Position numbers and translations under genes: made by a program. From NCBI RefSeq assembly GCF_035083965.1, contig NC_089727.1, forward strand, positions 13,521,501 to 13,585,500: a stretch of 64,000 nt of DNA. The letters run 5' to 3'. The number at the start of each line of letters is the position of its first letter. Position 1 is the stretch's first letter. The notes below the pieces were generated by a model. That model made no database searches, was not told the DNA's origin, and was given only the letters and a program-made list of their open reading frames with translations. Below are positions 24,866 through 36,400 of the stretch, one piece after another. Origin of the DNA: Branchiostoma lanceolatum. Its lineage: Eukaryota; Chordata; Leptocardii; Amphioxiformes; Branchiostomatidae.

Positions 24866-26015
24866 GAAACCGCATCCTTTTTTCTACAGATGTATTTCGT
24901 TTTCTGGCTACCTTTTTTGTGACATTTGTCAGCATAAAGGTTGTGACACGAAAGCGGCACATATTTCTGGAGAAAAAATATATGTACACCCAAATTAGAA
25001 ACACCCTGAAATACCAGGGAATATGGCGATTCTACCGTACCCTATCCAGCTGCGAGATTGAAGATCTATAGTTTAAATCATCACCTGCATCTCGTAAATT
25101 GTGTCCCACAGAGAAATTCTGTCGTCTCACCACAAAAAACAGCGCTACAACAAATGTTATTATACCTCCTGTGCGTAAGAGATGCTGTTTGAATGCAACT
25201 CGGGGCAACGTGGTTTATTCGGTTATTGCACTCTGCTATTTTGGTGCAAATTGGGGTCAATCAGATCATGATCCCGTCTTTTTATCGGTTCCTAGCGGGG
25301 TCTCCTCGCAAACTGACCTTCCCCTTTATGAAACAAGCGGCACATTCTTTACCTGGTAGCCTTTTAAAACAGAATTCCTGTGTTAGAGGAAGGAAAAATC
25401 CTTACTTGGAAATGGGGGAGATGGTAAGCGGGAATGACGAAAATATGTGCTAATTCAATTGGGGAAATTCCATTTTTCTGTTTGGTGGTTATTATTTTCT
25501 TATTAGAGCCCCATTTGGAACAGAACGCTACAGTTGGCTTTATACAGTGTAAAATCGTGTATATCGTGTAGTCGTGTAGAGGTTCAGCAAAAAATTCTTG
25601 GTTTTCAGAAAATGTTTAGAAACGAAATGAGGGACGTGTCATCCCAATCAAGGATCATATGGAACCGTATTCGAGATAGTTCCTATTACATGTCCACCTC
25701 TAATCAAACGGTAAACAAACGCCGTTAGAAGCATCTAAAGAAACCTAAGCCTTGCACTAAATTTCGCTTATGTAGCTTTCGAAAGTTGATGGGGCGAAAA
25801 ACTCTTCTTGAAACTATTTACATTCGATGCTTCATTGTCTCATTCAGGCCATATGAAGCATAGCTCATAACATAACAGTACCAAAGTGGATTATTGTACA
25901 CAGGTATACATTCGTCAAGCAAAGTTTGGTTCTTACATTGCCATATCAAAGATTGCATATATATTACGTGTACAACTTCTGCTTATAAGTGATTAATATC
26001 AACACATGTACTAAC

Positions 26016-27100
26016 CTTGACAAAAGACTAGTCTGAGGACGATGGTTTGTTGCTAACTACCAGAGTCAGCAAGCCACCATTTTCTGGCAATCCACTCTGT
26101 CCTGCTGCTGGACCGGCCGGCGTCAGGCGGATGTTGGCGGGAAACAGAGACGTCAGCGGACGCGCGGAACCCCGTCCTGTAGGTGGTCTGATTTGATGAA
26201 GACCCTCACTTCACAACGATGTCGTTGTCTTTATTCTTAAGTTTTAAGCGTTCCCGCAACACGTTCAGCTCCCACGTCACTCGAAAATCTGACACAACAC
26301 AAATACAGATGTTCGCTTGTGTCCGGGCAGTCGATGGAGAGAATCTTGCCAAACGTCGTCTGCAAACCGCACACAGTGGACCCTCTGTGATATGACAGCT
26401 CCGTGTCCAACCCGAGACAGATAACTACATTCTATGTATCGATGACCGTGCCGTGATAAGCGGATTAAGGGATCCTCGTGCAGTCAAAGCTTGATCTCTG
26501 CCCGTGAATGGCCACCCTGCTCCGCCGCACGGCGCCGTACAAACAACTGGTACCCGCCGGCGCTTTGATGGATGGAGCGGGGAATAAATTTCTCTGAAGC
26601 CGCTCAATTCCGCTCGACTGGTTCCGAAAGAACTCCGTAACGGACAGCAGCTGGTGTGGTCGACTTCTTGCCTCGATTATGAAAATCAGCCCTCCCTGTG
26701 GCAAGTCGAGTGGCTCGGTACTACAGGGCGGTTGGTGCTCGAGATGCGTCGAGAAAAGAGATCCTCTCGCGATGGTGAAATGTCCCACTTGTGCGCAAAT
26801 CAGTGGCTGAGGTCCAATTGAAGATGGTAATGAGTGGAGCGGTTCAATGGATCTGTAGAATAAAAGTTTCTTCTCCGCTAGCCTTTCGAGGTCTCGCCCA
26901 AGCTTTCTCGCTCCCAAGTTTTCAAGTTCAGATTATTGAAACCGAAAGCATTTTTGCGGAACCGTCGTTTGCAACAGCCTTGGTACGATCCAAAATGTCC
27001 GGAAGCGCGCTGGCTGTCGATAAGCGCGTACTCAGGTCCGGTCAGGCTTCTTGTTAGACGCGAGCGAGCTGTGCACGTCAGCACAGTAGGACTGAAATGG
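26016..27100 (-). promoter_or_regulatory. CpG-rich presumptive promoter and 5'UTR exon of the FAM181 gene
   Basis: The segment is visibly richer in G+C and CpG than its flanks (for example 26100-26180, 26500-26600, 26990-27120). A TCAAG|GTTAGT donor on the minus strand at 26016/26015 could join a non-coding first exon to the acceptor at 23834. No start codon with an open frame was found in it. 27100-28290 shows no gene. Confidence 0.4.
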
Positions 27101-28289
27101 CAAAGTTGACAGTGGCGCGCTCTGTGTAATTGTGTCACGAGCTTTCACACACTAACTGAAGCCCCCTTGTCCTCCTGTGCCCTATTTGCGGCAGTGAAAT
27201 GAGGCCCCACACGGAGAACAACTGTAAACGAGCAGTTTCGACCCTCCGAGTACCCTGGTCATTGACGGGACAGTTTTGTCCCAGAAGAAGCGCTTTTCAT
27301 CCCCGACACAATGCCGTGTTTTCCGTGCGGATCTGAGAAGAAAGGGACATGCAAATACGTCATGGGAGGGAAACATAACGTGACCTGTTCTCCGTCCCCC
27401 GTTTTGGGATTTCTCCTCCAAAACCCACGGGAAAAGTATTTTCTAACGCTAAGAAGTAAAACATGTTTCTTGGTACATCGTGCTCTAGCGCCAATTTTGG
27501 ATGAAACATCCTCTTTAGAACCACTTGTTGTGCGAGGCAGATGTGAACGCTAATTAAATTGCCATCAAACGTAGCATTAAAGAGACTTTGCTGACAGAAT
27601 CACTCAGTCGTAACTAAACATCGCATTCGTCATTAAAACGACATTCTGTAGCAAGAAAAACTGTCACGGCAAATTTTCCCGCCATATTGCTCCCATTCAA
27701 TCATACGCATATGTCGCGTCGACTGGAAAATGAACAATAGTCGTGCGATATGGGATAATTGTCAAGTCAAGTCATGGGATAATTGTAAGAACGCATTCTC
27801 GTCCCAAAGCTGGGGCCCATTTTTTCTATTGTTTCATCAGTGAGAGAGAGTCTTTGTTCCCGCCAGTCATTGTGTTCGGTGATCACAGAAAAACCGCTCT
27901 GAATAAAGCGGGGCTCGCTGAATGCCAGCCTGACATGGATGGGGGCCTGTGACGTCAATACGGATAAAAATAGCCGCTAGGGAAGGCTTTATTTAGCTGT
28001 GCAGGGTCGCGTCTCATGACTTCTGACTTTCTCTCTCACAAATTAAGGTGGAAGATTGAGGAGTGCATGCTGGTCACGCAGAGTGCACGGATTCCTTCAT
28101 TCATTTCTGCCGGATGTAATTGAAACACGCCTGCAGGAGTGACGACATCAGTCACTTTCTCTACAGCGATATTAACACTACCCATCGGGGAATTGTAAAT
28201 TAACGACTTTTATTCGGAGGTATTCAGCAAAAATTATGCGCTGGATTTGACTAATGGAGAGGGGAACGAAGACAAATGTGAAGAAGTGA

Positions 28290-28620
28290 GTAGTTTACAT
28301 TGAAAGCTAAGTACAGGCCATAGCAATAAAGACAGAAGTACAAGAACAGTGATTTTAGAACGTGACATATTACTTCATCTACAAAGACTGATGCATACTA
28401 CTAAGTACAGGTTCAAATTCTTCTCGTTTCTTAAGACAGTTGTAAATGTATTAAAGGACAGATGGAACCTATAATACATGGTTTATCTAATTGTAGAAGG
28501 AATACGAGTTTTCTGTGCTATTTAGATATCGAAAACCACGAAACTTTAAAGCAATGTGTTTTCGAACTCCTTGAAGGAAGGTAAAGTATTTTTTACGTGG
28601 AACAAAAAAGGGGAGGAAAA
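28290..28620 (-). mobile_element. 5'-truncated LINE fragment (3' end)
   Basis: It resembles the 3' end of the LINE at 40434-44104. The nucleotide block AGTACAGGTTCAAATTCTTC followed by TCGTTTCTTAAGACAGTTGT aligns with 40580-40620. The minus-strand translation KFRGFRYLNSTEN matches the LINE's [13 protein letters not shown]. It is divergent, so a different subfamily. Confidence 0.65.
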
Positions 28621-29159
28621 TATGTTTTTCAGGAACAAATAGCATTCCTAAGAGGTTTGCGTCTTCGTGGGTATGATTCACAGTATTTCCCATGAGTAAT
28701 CTCAAAGCGGATGTGATGTGTCAGCGCATCTTTGCATGTCCGAGAGGGGGTTGAAATGCTCTTTAGTGTGTCTTTCTGTAGCATTCTGTGTGTCTCTCAA
28801 GTGATATACCTCTTTGCCTCTTGTTTAGCCCAAGGAGGGTTAGCCTAATCAAGGAGGTTAAATATAATGACGTGGATGGATATAGTAGTATGGCTAGGCT
28901 GCAGTATATCGTTTGGTCCGGTAGATGGCTCTTCATTATGCGAAGTTCTTCCAGGGAAAGCAAACGGGCCCTAAGTGTCAAGACTTTGGAGACAAGACGG
29001 ACTAAGTACTTTCTAAACAGAATAAACATTCAAGTTGATAATACCTTACACACCTATTTTCACACCTTCCTATGTCAAGTCGAGGTGTCCTTATACACGC
29101 ATGCCTGCCAATGATAGATGTAATAAGCCTGGCTGTTCAACAAAATACACGCAACAGGA

Positions 29160-29225
29160 TTAATAAAAGATCTTTATTGTACCTTATTGCCTGAACTAAA
29201 TCATAACTAGGTCACGTACAAACAA
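29160..29225 (-). mobile_element. LINE 3' tail fragment
   Basis: ATCTTTATTGTACCTTATTG...CTAGGTCACGTAC parallels the plus-strand copy of the LINE tail at 40438-40485 (CCTTTATTGTACATTTATGC...AAGTACAGGTCATG). Confidence 0.5.
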
Positions 29226-29495
29226 ATAGAAAGCGAATCTACACGCACATATGGACACCTAATAGTACTATTCTAAGCTTATTAATGTATTCAAGGTCCG
29301 TATCCCACCATTTGGCGAAATAATTTTTTTACGTGTGCGTTCTATCGTGATAAAAACCTCATTAGTTGTATTAATTAATAATTTCAACATTAAGTTCTCA
29401 AGATTACATTTTGAGAAAACGTTTATACAAACCGGACACCTCTCATTTTGTTGATATACAAACTCTTCCTTACGAGCCCAGTGATCCGCACACAG

Positions 29496-29680
29496 TAGCC
29501 TCCATAGCAGGCTCTGAACCGGCCTTTTTAAGGGCTGAATAATACACCTTTTGCAGCCAGGCCGTAACCATCAGCCACCGGCAAAATGGTCACGGGGGTG
29601 GCTGATGGTTACGGGCTGGCTGCAAAAGGTGTATTAATTAGCCCCCAAAAAGGCCGGTTCAGAGCCTGCTATGGAGGCTA
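29496..29680. mobile_element. Palindromic MITE with exact 9-bp TSD (TAGCCTCC family)
   Basis: The two arms (TAGCCTCCATAGCAGGCTCT... and its reverse complement) pair over nearly the whole 185 bp. It is flanked by CGCACACAG at 29487-29495 and again at 29681-29689. First of three foldback elements in 700 bp. Confidence 0.92.
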
Positions 29681-29716
29681 CGCACACAGCCATTTTTTCC
29701 GTGAACAGCTAGAACA

Positions 29717-29850
29717 TAGTCTCCAAGCAGACCTACGGGTTGGCAAAGACCGTATCCAACAGGCAGAAGGAGTTTTCATAGATTGCACTATAAGCTCCTT
29801 CTTCCAGTTGGATACGGTCTTTGCAATCTATTGGGTCTGGTTGGAGACTA
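29717..29850. mobile_element. Palindromic MITE with exact 9-bp TSD (TAGTCTCC family)
   Basis: 134 bp with terminal TAGTCTCCAAGCAGACC / GGTTGGAGACTA. It is flanked by GCTAGAACA at 29708-29716 and 29851-29859. The left arm is nearly identical to the MITE at 35648-35834. Confidence 0.9.
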
Positions 29851-29861
29851 GCTAGAACAGG

Positions 29862-30181
29862 CACTGCACGAAATGGCCTCGGATCCTGACGTATCCGGAC
29901 AGGAGAACTCGGAGATCCGGAACCTCAGATCCGTAAGAATCCAACGGATACGGGGGCCGTAGTGTACTAAAACAACTCAAATTTACCTACATTAAACTAC
30001 ATATGCAAGTGGTACACTGATGTGGTATACCACTTGCACATGCAAGTTAATTCAGGTCAATTTGAGTTGTTTTAGTACACTACGGCCCCCGTATCCGTCT
30101 GGATTCTTAGGGATCTGAGGTTCCGGTTCTCCGAGTTCTCCTGTCCGGATACGTCAGGATCCGAGGCCATTTCGTGCAGTG
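29862..30181. mobile_element. 320-bp foldback element
   Basis: CACTGCACGAAATGGCCTCG... is matched by its reverse complement at the right end. The arms pair over about 130 bp, including CCGTAGTGTACTAAAACAAC on both sides, around a short centre that itself contains inverted TGCAAGTGGTA / TACCACTTGCA. No clear target duplication; a different family from the two neighbours. Confidence 0.88.
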
Positions 30182-30200
30182 AGGGCAGATTGTATCCGCC

Positions 30201-30206
30201 TTTATT
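30201..30206 (-). terminator. Polyadenylation signal, SLC6 gene
   Basis: AATAAA on the minus strand about 250 bases after the SLC6 stop codon at 30456-30458, just outside the foldback element. Confidence 0.5.
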
Positions 30207-30455
30207 GGTACGAACCGATGAAACAATTCACGAAGCTCGCTCGTGCCTTCTTTTCTTTTGATACAAAAGGCAAGCACGAAGCGTTATTTCATAAACACTG
30301 GCCTCCTTGTATATAGCTAGATGATAGAAGACATTACGTGAACATTCCATGGCCATGTACTCATGTAAAACAAAACGGCAAGATGACACGTGCCATTGTG
30401 ATTGTGCGAACTTTACGAAATCATTTTGATGGCTCTTTCCTTCTCCAACTCTGGA

Positions 30456-33400
30456 TTATACCCGAGACGCTTTAATCAGTGCTGAGTCGGGGTCTTCGTC
30501 TCCAACTTTCATTTCAGCATGGAGAATCTTCACATCCGGGTATAGTTTGCCGTTTCCGTTAGCGCTGTACGTCACATCCGGCTCCGGTTTGGGTGCTGAG
30601 CTGGACGGACCCCATCTAGCGGCGGGTCGACATGCTGCTCGAACTCTCTGCAAACGAATAGATAGACACGCATTCACACGAGAATAAGCGCCAAAAAGGT
30701 ACTTTTGAATAACTGTGAGAAAAAAAAAGAAAATTGATCTCTTGTTGTCCATTTCATCCCCATTTTTTTGTAAACGATGAATGGCGTATTGTAGAAATAT
30801 GCCCAAATCTAGCCTTTCTTGATCTCTTTAGAACATTTCCATTGATGGACTTTGTATTCGTTAATACTGTCTTTGGTAAGTTATCTTTTGAAGCCACAGA
30901 AGATCACAAAACATTATTAATGTAACATTGCTTGCAATCTTTCACTAATGCTGGAAATCTAGCCTGGCGTTTTTCATAGCAACTCAAGAGCCTACACAAG
31001 AAATTACGCCATGACACACATGTGTATACAGTACGTACCTCCAGGAGGGTTCCTTCTTGCCGCCATACTGTCAAGATGGCGACCAGAGGTATCATGAAGA
31101 TGGAGGAGAATGCCATGAGCAGACCCAGGTTCACTGCCCATCGCGGGTACTCAATGTCGTTGTACTTCACTGGTGTGTACGTCACCAGACTGAAGATTAG
31201 GATAAACTGCAAGGGAGGGATCGATTTTCTAAATTTACGGACACGAAGACATCATAGCAAGGTCCGTTGATTATAGATGTTACATTGTTAACTTGCAGCT
31301 GTGATTTTCTTTTATCATTATACATTTTATACAGAGACACAGAATACGTGAAAGAAGAGATATTGAGTGTTCCTAACGTTTTGCAGAAAGCAGAAACTGG
31401 TAATTGACTTGGTCCAAGCCCCTTTAGGAGCCTTCGTGAAAATACAGTTCACACACCAAAAAATGATCGCAAAGCTTATGGCCAAATGAGGCTAGGCATG
31501 TTGATTAACACATAAAAGGTCCAAATGAAGAGCGTGTGGTAGAACTCACCATCATCAGCGCTGGGGAGATGAACATCCAGCAGATCTTAAAGTAGATGTT
31601 GGGTTCATGGCCGATCATGGCCTTGATGTCAGCGCAGAAACGTTTGATGCCTGGAGGTAGGTATATGGATAAATTCAGTACTAAATAAAAGGGATAAATA
31701 ATCAAATCTGTAAATCTACTCAGGACCTCTCGGTAATCAACTGCGGCCTGAAGCATGTTACTCTACGTGAAAGAGTAGCCTGTGTGCCATCTGATTCTAC
31801 CGCGGGGCTCCCAGAACTCGAGTGTAGGAGCCCCGCCGGTAGTAATCGGATGGTACCCAGGTTAGTGAAAGAGTACGAGTGTATTACCGTAGATCCAGGA
31901 AATCCCGATAGCCTGGAAAAAGGCCGTCACGAAGAGGCTGAACCCTGCAGCGTACCAGTCCATCAGAGTCAGCCAGTAGATCCCAGCCTGTGAGCAAGAA
32001 GAGCCAACATTCCTAACTATGACTGCTACACAGCAGGAAAATCGAACGCCCGACAAGTCTGCGATCTCCAAATGACAGTTTCTACAGTAACACGCACGGT
32101 GTTATCTCGATGGCGGTGCAATTTCTAGGGATCGCCCTACGTTTGCAAGTCACCGAGACCCATTAGATATTAGAGAAATCATTAGAAACTAAATTTTTTG
32201 GCAAAAAATACGAGCGACCTACTGATCATGACGATTAACAAATACGACAAAAGCTCGTTGGCTGTGTGACTAGGGTTTGAAGACAGCGTTGCTTTCAAAG
32301 ATTTTTAAGTGGAGATGTTAACCAAAGTGGTGTTATCGAATGAAGTTGGTTGGTCACAGAAAGTTGCGTAACCCCCTCCCTCTGTCTTTGATGAGATTGG
32401 TAACGTACACCACTCGCTTAGCTACGACAGCCTTACCTGCGTGCATTGAGTAAGTCCGAGTAGGTACATGCCGACGCAAAAGCCGAGGAGCATCCAAGTC
32501 TTGTACTTTGACAGCAGCTTCGGGAATTCATCAACAAGAGCTGTGGTGATGGTCTCCACGGTCATGAACTACATGTGATATAAGAGGGCAACAAGAAAAT
32601 GTTAAAAGTCGAGTTTACTGAAGTATGACTTTGGTTACTTGGAAAATCACCTGATTCAAAAGTTGACGTTCTTTCACTTTTTCTCTCTATCTTAAAGTTT
32701 TTTTTCCCTTGATGCAGGCGCACACGCACTTAGGATACATTGTGTTGGGCTCATTTAAAAAAATGTAAAAAGCATGATGAAAGATGCTATAACAATTCGA
32801 GATATCAACGACTGCTAAAATAACTACAGCTGGGTCTTGATAAAGGCTAAAACAGGAGCTAGAAGCGTTTAATGAATCTGTTTTTAAATTCATACTTATA
32901 TGTTGTGCTACAAAACTCACAAGTGGCAGGTACAAGTAGACAAGATCCTCAGGAAGATAGGAGTAAGAGGGCTGATCAGCAGACAGCGATGGAAGAGACC
33001 GAGGCCTGCTACGTTAGAAGGCATAGCTACAGTTAGAGAACAAGATGATGTAATCAAGGCAAGTACTGTACTGTACTGTATAGTAGCTATGGAATCAGTC
33101 AAGGCGTGCAAGTGATCGGAAAATAGAGTGTAACTTCAGGAAAAGAATGAATGCAGATACGTGCAGCGAAAGTGGACCTCAAACCAGACAGCATTACGCA
33201 TACATGTACTTGTATAGGAAAGACATCATCCTCGCGGAGCAGATAGCACTGAAGAACAGAATAAGAGAACTTGGCTGAAAAGATGATTGGTTGTCAGAGA
33301 CGGATGAACGATATTTACCATACTGTCCAGACCCAGCGTTAGGATCATTAAGAACAGACAGATGGCCCAGAAGGGAGGAGCCGGGAGGAGAGTCAAGGCT

Positions 33401-36400
33401 TCCGGGTACACAATGAACACCAGTCCGGGTCCTGAAAACAACAAATTTCAGCACCGATTAGTACAAAAAAGAAAAGCCCACATTCTCTGTCTTCCATCAC
33501 AAGCAGACCTGCTTAACTTTACTATAGAATGTTTCCTACGGTCTGTCTGTTTTTCTCTCTATCTTTTTCTTTCTATCTTTCTCTCTCTGACATTCACATA
33601 GCAGATCCAGAGCACAAAGACCGTTTAGTCCCACTTCCATTGGTCCTTCGACAGAGAGAAGTTGTGAGAAAGCAAGGCACTTCGCCAATGACCATATTGA
33701 TAGACAAACAACAGCTCTTTCGCCAGTCACGACAATGTTTAATGAGAGTAGTGACAGAATCCGTACTGTACTACTGAGCAGATGCTGCCTACCAGAAGCA
33801 ACCACGTCCTTGACGTCCACCTTCAGCTCGTGCGCCATGAAGCCGATGAAGCAGAACACGGCGAACCCGGCAAGCACGCTGGAGCCGCAGTTGATCAGCG
33901 GGATCATGATTGCGTCCCTGAAACACAGAGCAGTCGTTTGAGACACAACGCTAAGAGCTCAAGAGCTACAATGATATGAACGTTATCGTAATTCGTCATT
34001 TACAGTCACCAGGAGACACAAGATGACCCTGAAGCTAAGTATGCAATCCGTGTAATCCCCAAGCAGATCTACCGGTGACAATGACAGTATCCAAATGGCA
34101 AAAGCTGTGCTATTGGCCACCGAGCCAATAATACTGCTTTTGCCCTTTGGGTACTGTCATTGCCACCTGTAGATCTGCTTGGAGATTACAATACGTAGCT
34201 GCAGCATTGTCGGCTTCAGCGTGATTTTAAAAGACTATTAAAGTAATTAGTTGCCCATAGTCGAACATTACCTTCGTTTTCACGACCCCTACCCACCTAT
34301 CAAATATCATAAGGATCCATCTACAGCTTCTCGACTTATACTGCCCACAAAGACGGACAGACAGACGAAAAACGGTAGCGAAAACATATTATCTTCTTGG
34401 CGAAGCTAATCAAAGATGAAGAAGATATTTTGCTCTTCTCATCATCGATGCTTTTAGAAGACGAGCAGACCGCACTCAGTGTATTGGCCGGTATCAAAAA
34501 TAACGTTAATCGAAACAATTGTAACGTAACAATTGCAATGACCCCTACCTCTGGATGTTGTTGTTGAACTTGTTGTAGCTTGCCATGGTCAGTACCGCCC
34601 CGAAAGCAATGGCAAGGGAGTAGAAGATCTGCGAAGCCGCGTCGTACCAGACCTGTGTCATGAAACACAGGGGGAGGAGGGTCAGTGGTCGCTCCGGTAA
34701 ATTGAAGAGCTAATTGCCAGACATTCATTGGTAGTTACACGTCACGTAAGAGTTCCTAAATATTATAATCACTACGGAACTTTGAAATTCATGAGAGTTA
34801 CCTGGTATTCTGTCAGCCTGTTGAAGTCCGGAGTGATGTAGAAGAGCACGCCGTCTATCGCCCCCGGCAGAGTCGCACCGCGTACTAGGAGTATCAAAAG
34901 CATGATGTACGGGAAGGTAGCAGTGAAGTACACAACCTGAAATGGGGGTAAATACTAATTTAGCATATATTTGAATGAGATGGTATTGGCGCTCTGAAGT
35001 GTTTGAAAGAGCACAGATCAAAAAGGTAAGAGATCATTTTCAACTGTGACAGTCAAGTTACTCCAAAATTCGCCGAGTGGCTCATTGCCTCATGATTTGA
35101 CTAACTTTTGAGCAAGTTGACGGTCGGAATGTTTGAAATCCATAGAAATGTTGATGAGATGAAACCGGGCGGATTAAGCGTCCTAGTTCTAATGCCCCAG
35201 TAGAAGAAGGTGGAGAAGGGTAATATGGCAGTGTACGCCGGGCCTTGGTGTCTTACGTACAGTGTAAAAAGAGAAGAACACTGAAGATGCTCAAGAAGCA
35301 TATCTCTTCGTAGTTTTGCACCTGATGACACACTTAACATAGAGTTCGAGTTTGTCAGGCTACCTTTCCAGTGGACTTGACTCCCTTGAAAAGGCAGAAG
35401 AAGACTAAGACCCAGGCCAGCAGCAGACACAGCGCCAGTTCCCAGCTCACCTTCCCGGTCTCGGAGATACTGCTGCTGTACTGCTGGACTCGATGGCTAC
35501 AACAACAACAATGCAACTGTTTGGAAACCACATCGCAAGAGTGTTTCTTTTACTCAAAGCATGCTAGTGCCTCTAGCTGTATTAAGTTAACAGTTTGTCT
35601 TTGCATGCTAGCAAATGGTTCAAAGGATGTTAAACCAATACAACTACTAGTCTCCAAGCAGACCTACGGGTTGGCAAAGACCGTGTCCAACAGGCAGAAG
35701 GAGTTTTTATAGCCAACCCAAGTCTCATAGCCAAGCCAATCCTTGGGTTGGCTATGAGACCTGGGTTGGCTATAAAAACTCCTTCTGCCTGTTGGATACG
35801 GTCTTTGCCAACCCGTAGGTCCGCTTGGAGACTATACAACTACTACTCTTGCAAGCAACAACGGTTAAGTAACGATGGCCTCCCTTTGTTATGGTCCCGA
35901 CCCGATTTTTCTAGTTTTCTTAATTTTTCCTTGGCAAACAAAACACTCTACACAGTGGATAAGTTGTACTCACTGCCAGTACTCTTCACTGGGGCTGACC
36001 CGTGTGAAGTTGGTTGTGTTATCTGTCCTGTTGGCCACGTCCCATGTCTCCACACAGGAGGCCGTGTTCCACCAATGGCCACAGTGGTGCCATGGCAACT
36101 CGCTGGTGAAGGACGCGAACAGGTAGTACAGGGCCCAGGCGATGATCATGTTGTAGTAGATGGAGGTCCAAGCAGATATGATTATCATGGAGTAGCCAAT
36201 GCCTATACAAACAATATGATATTTTTCTTCATAATACTGGCTATGCAACAATTATTCCTACAACAAAAGATACGTTCACTAAAGATGTCCGCATGGGCAC
36301 CCATGTCTTATCATCATGGCATCCTTGTTGTGTCAAGTTGTCTATGAAGTTAAAGAGTGCCTAGCATTGAAAAGGACTCAATAAAATGGCTTTGATACAT

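Noticed and set aside
32900..33115. 71- and 64-residue ORFs in an SLC6 intron
   Set aside because: Lie between exons 9 and 10, no family resemblance, overlap on both strands.
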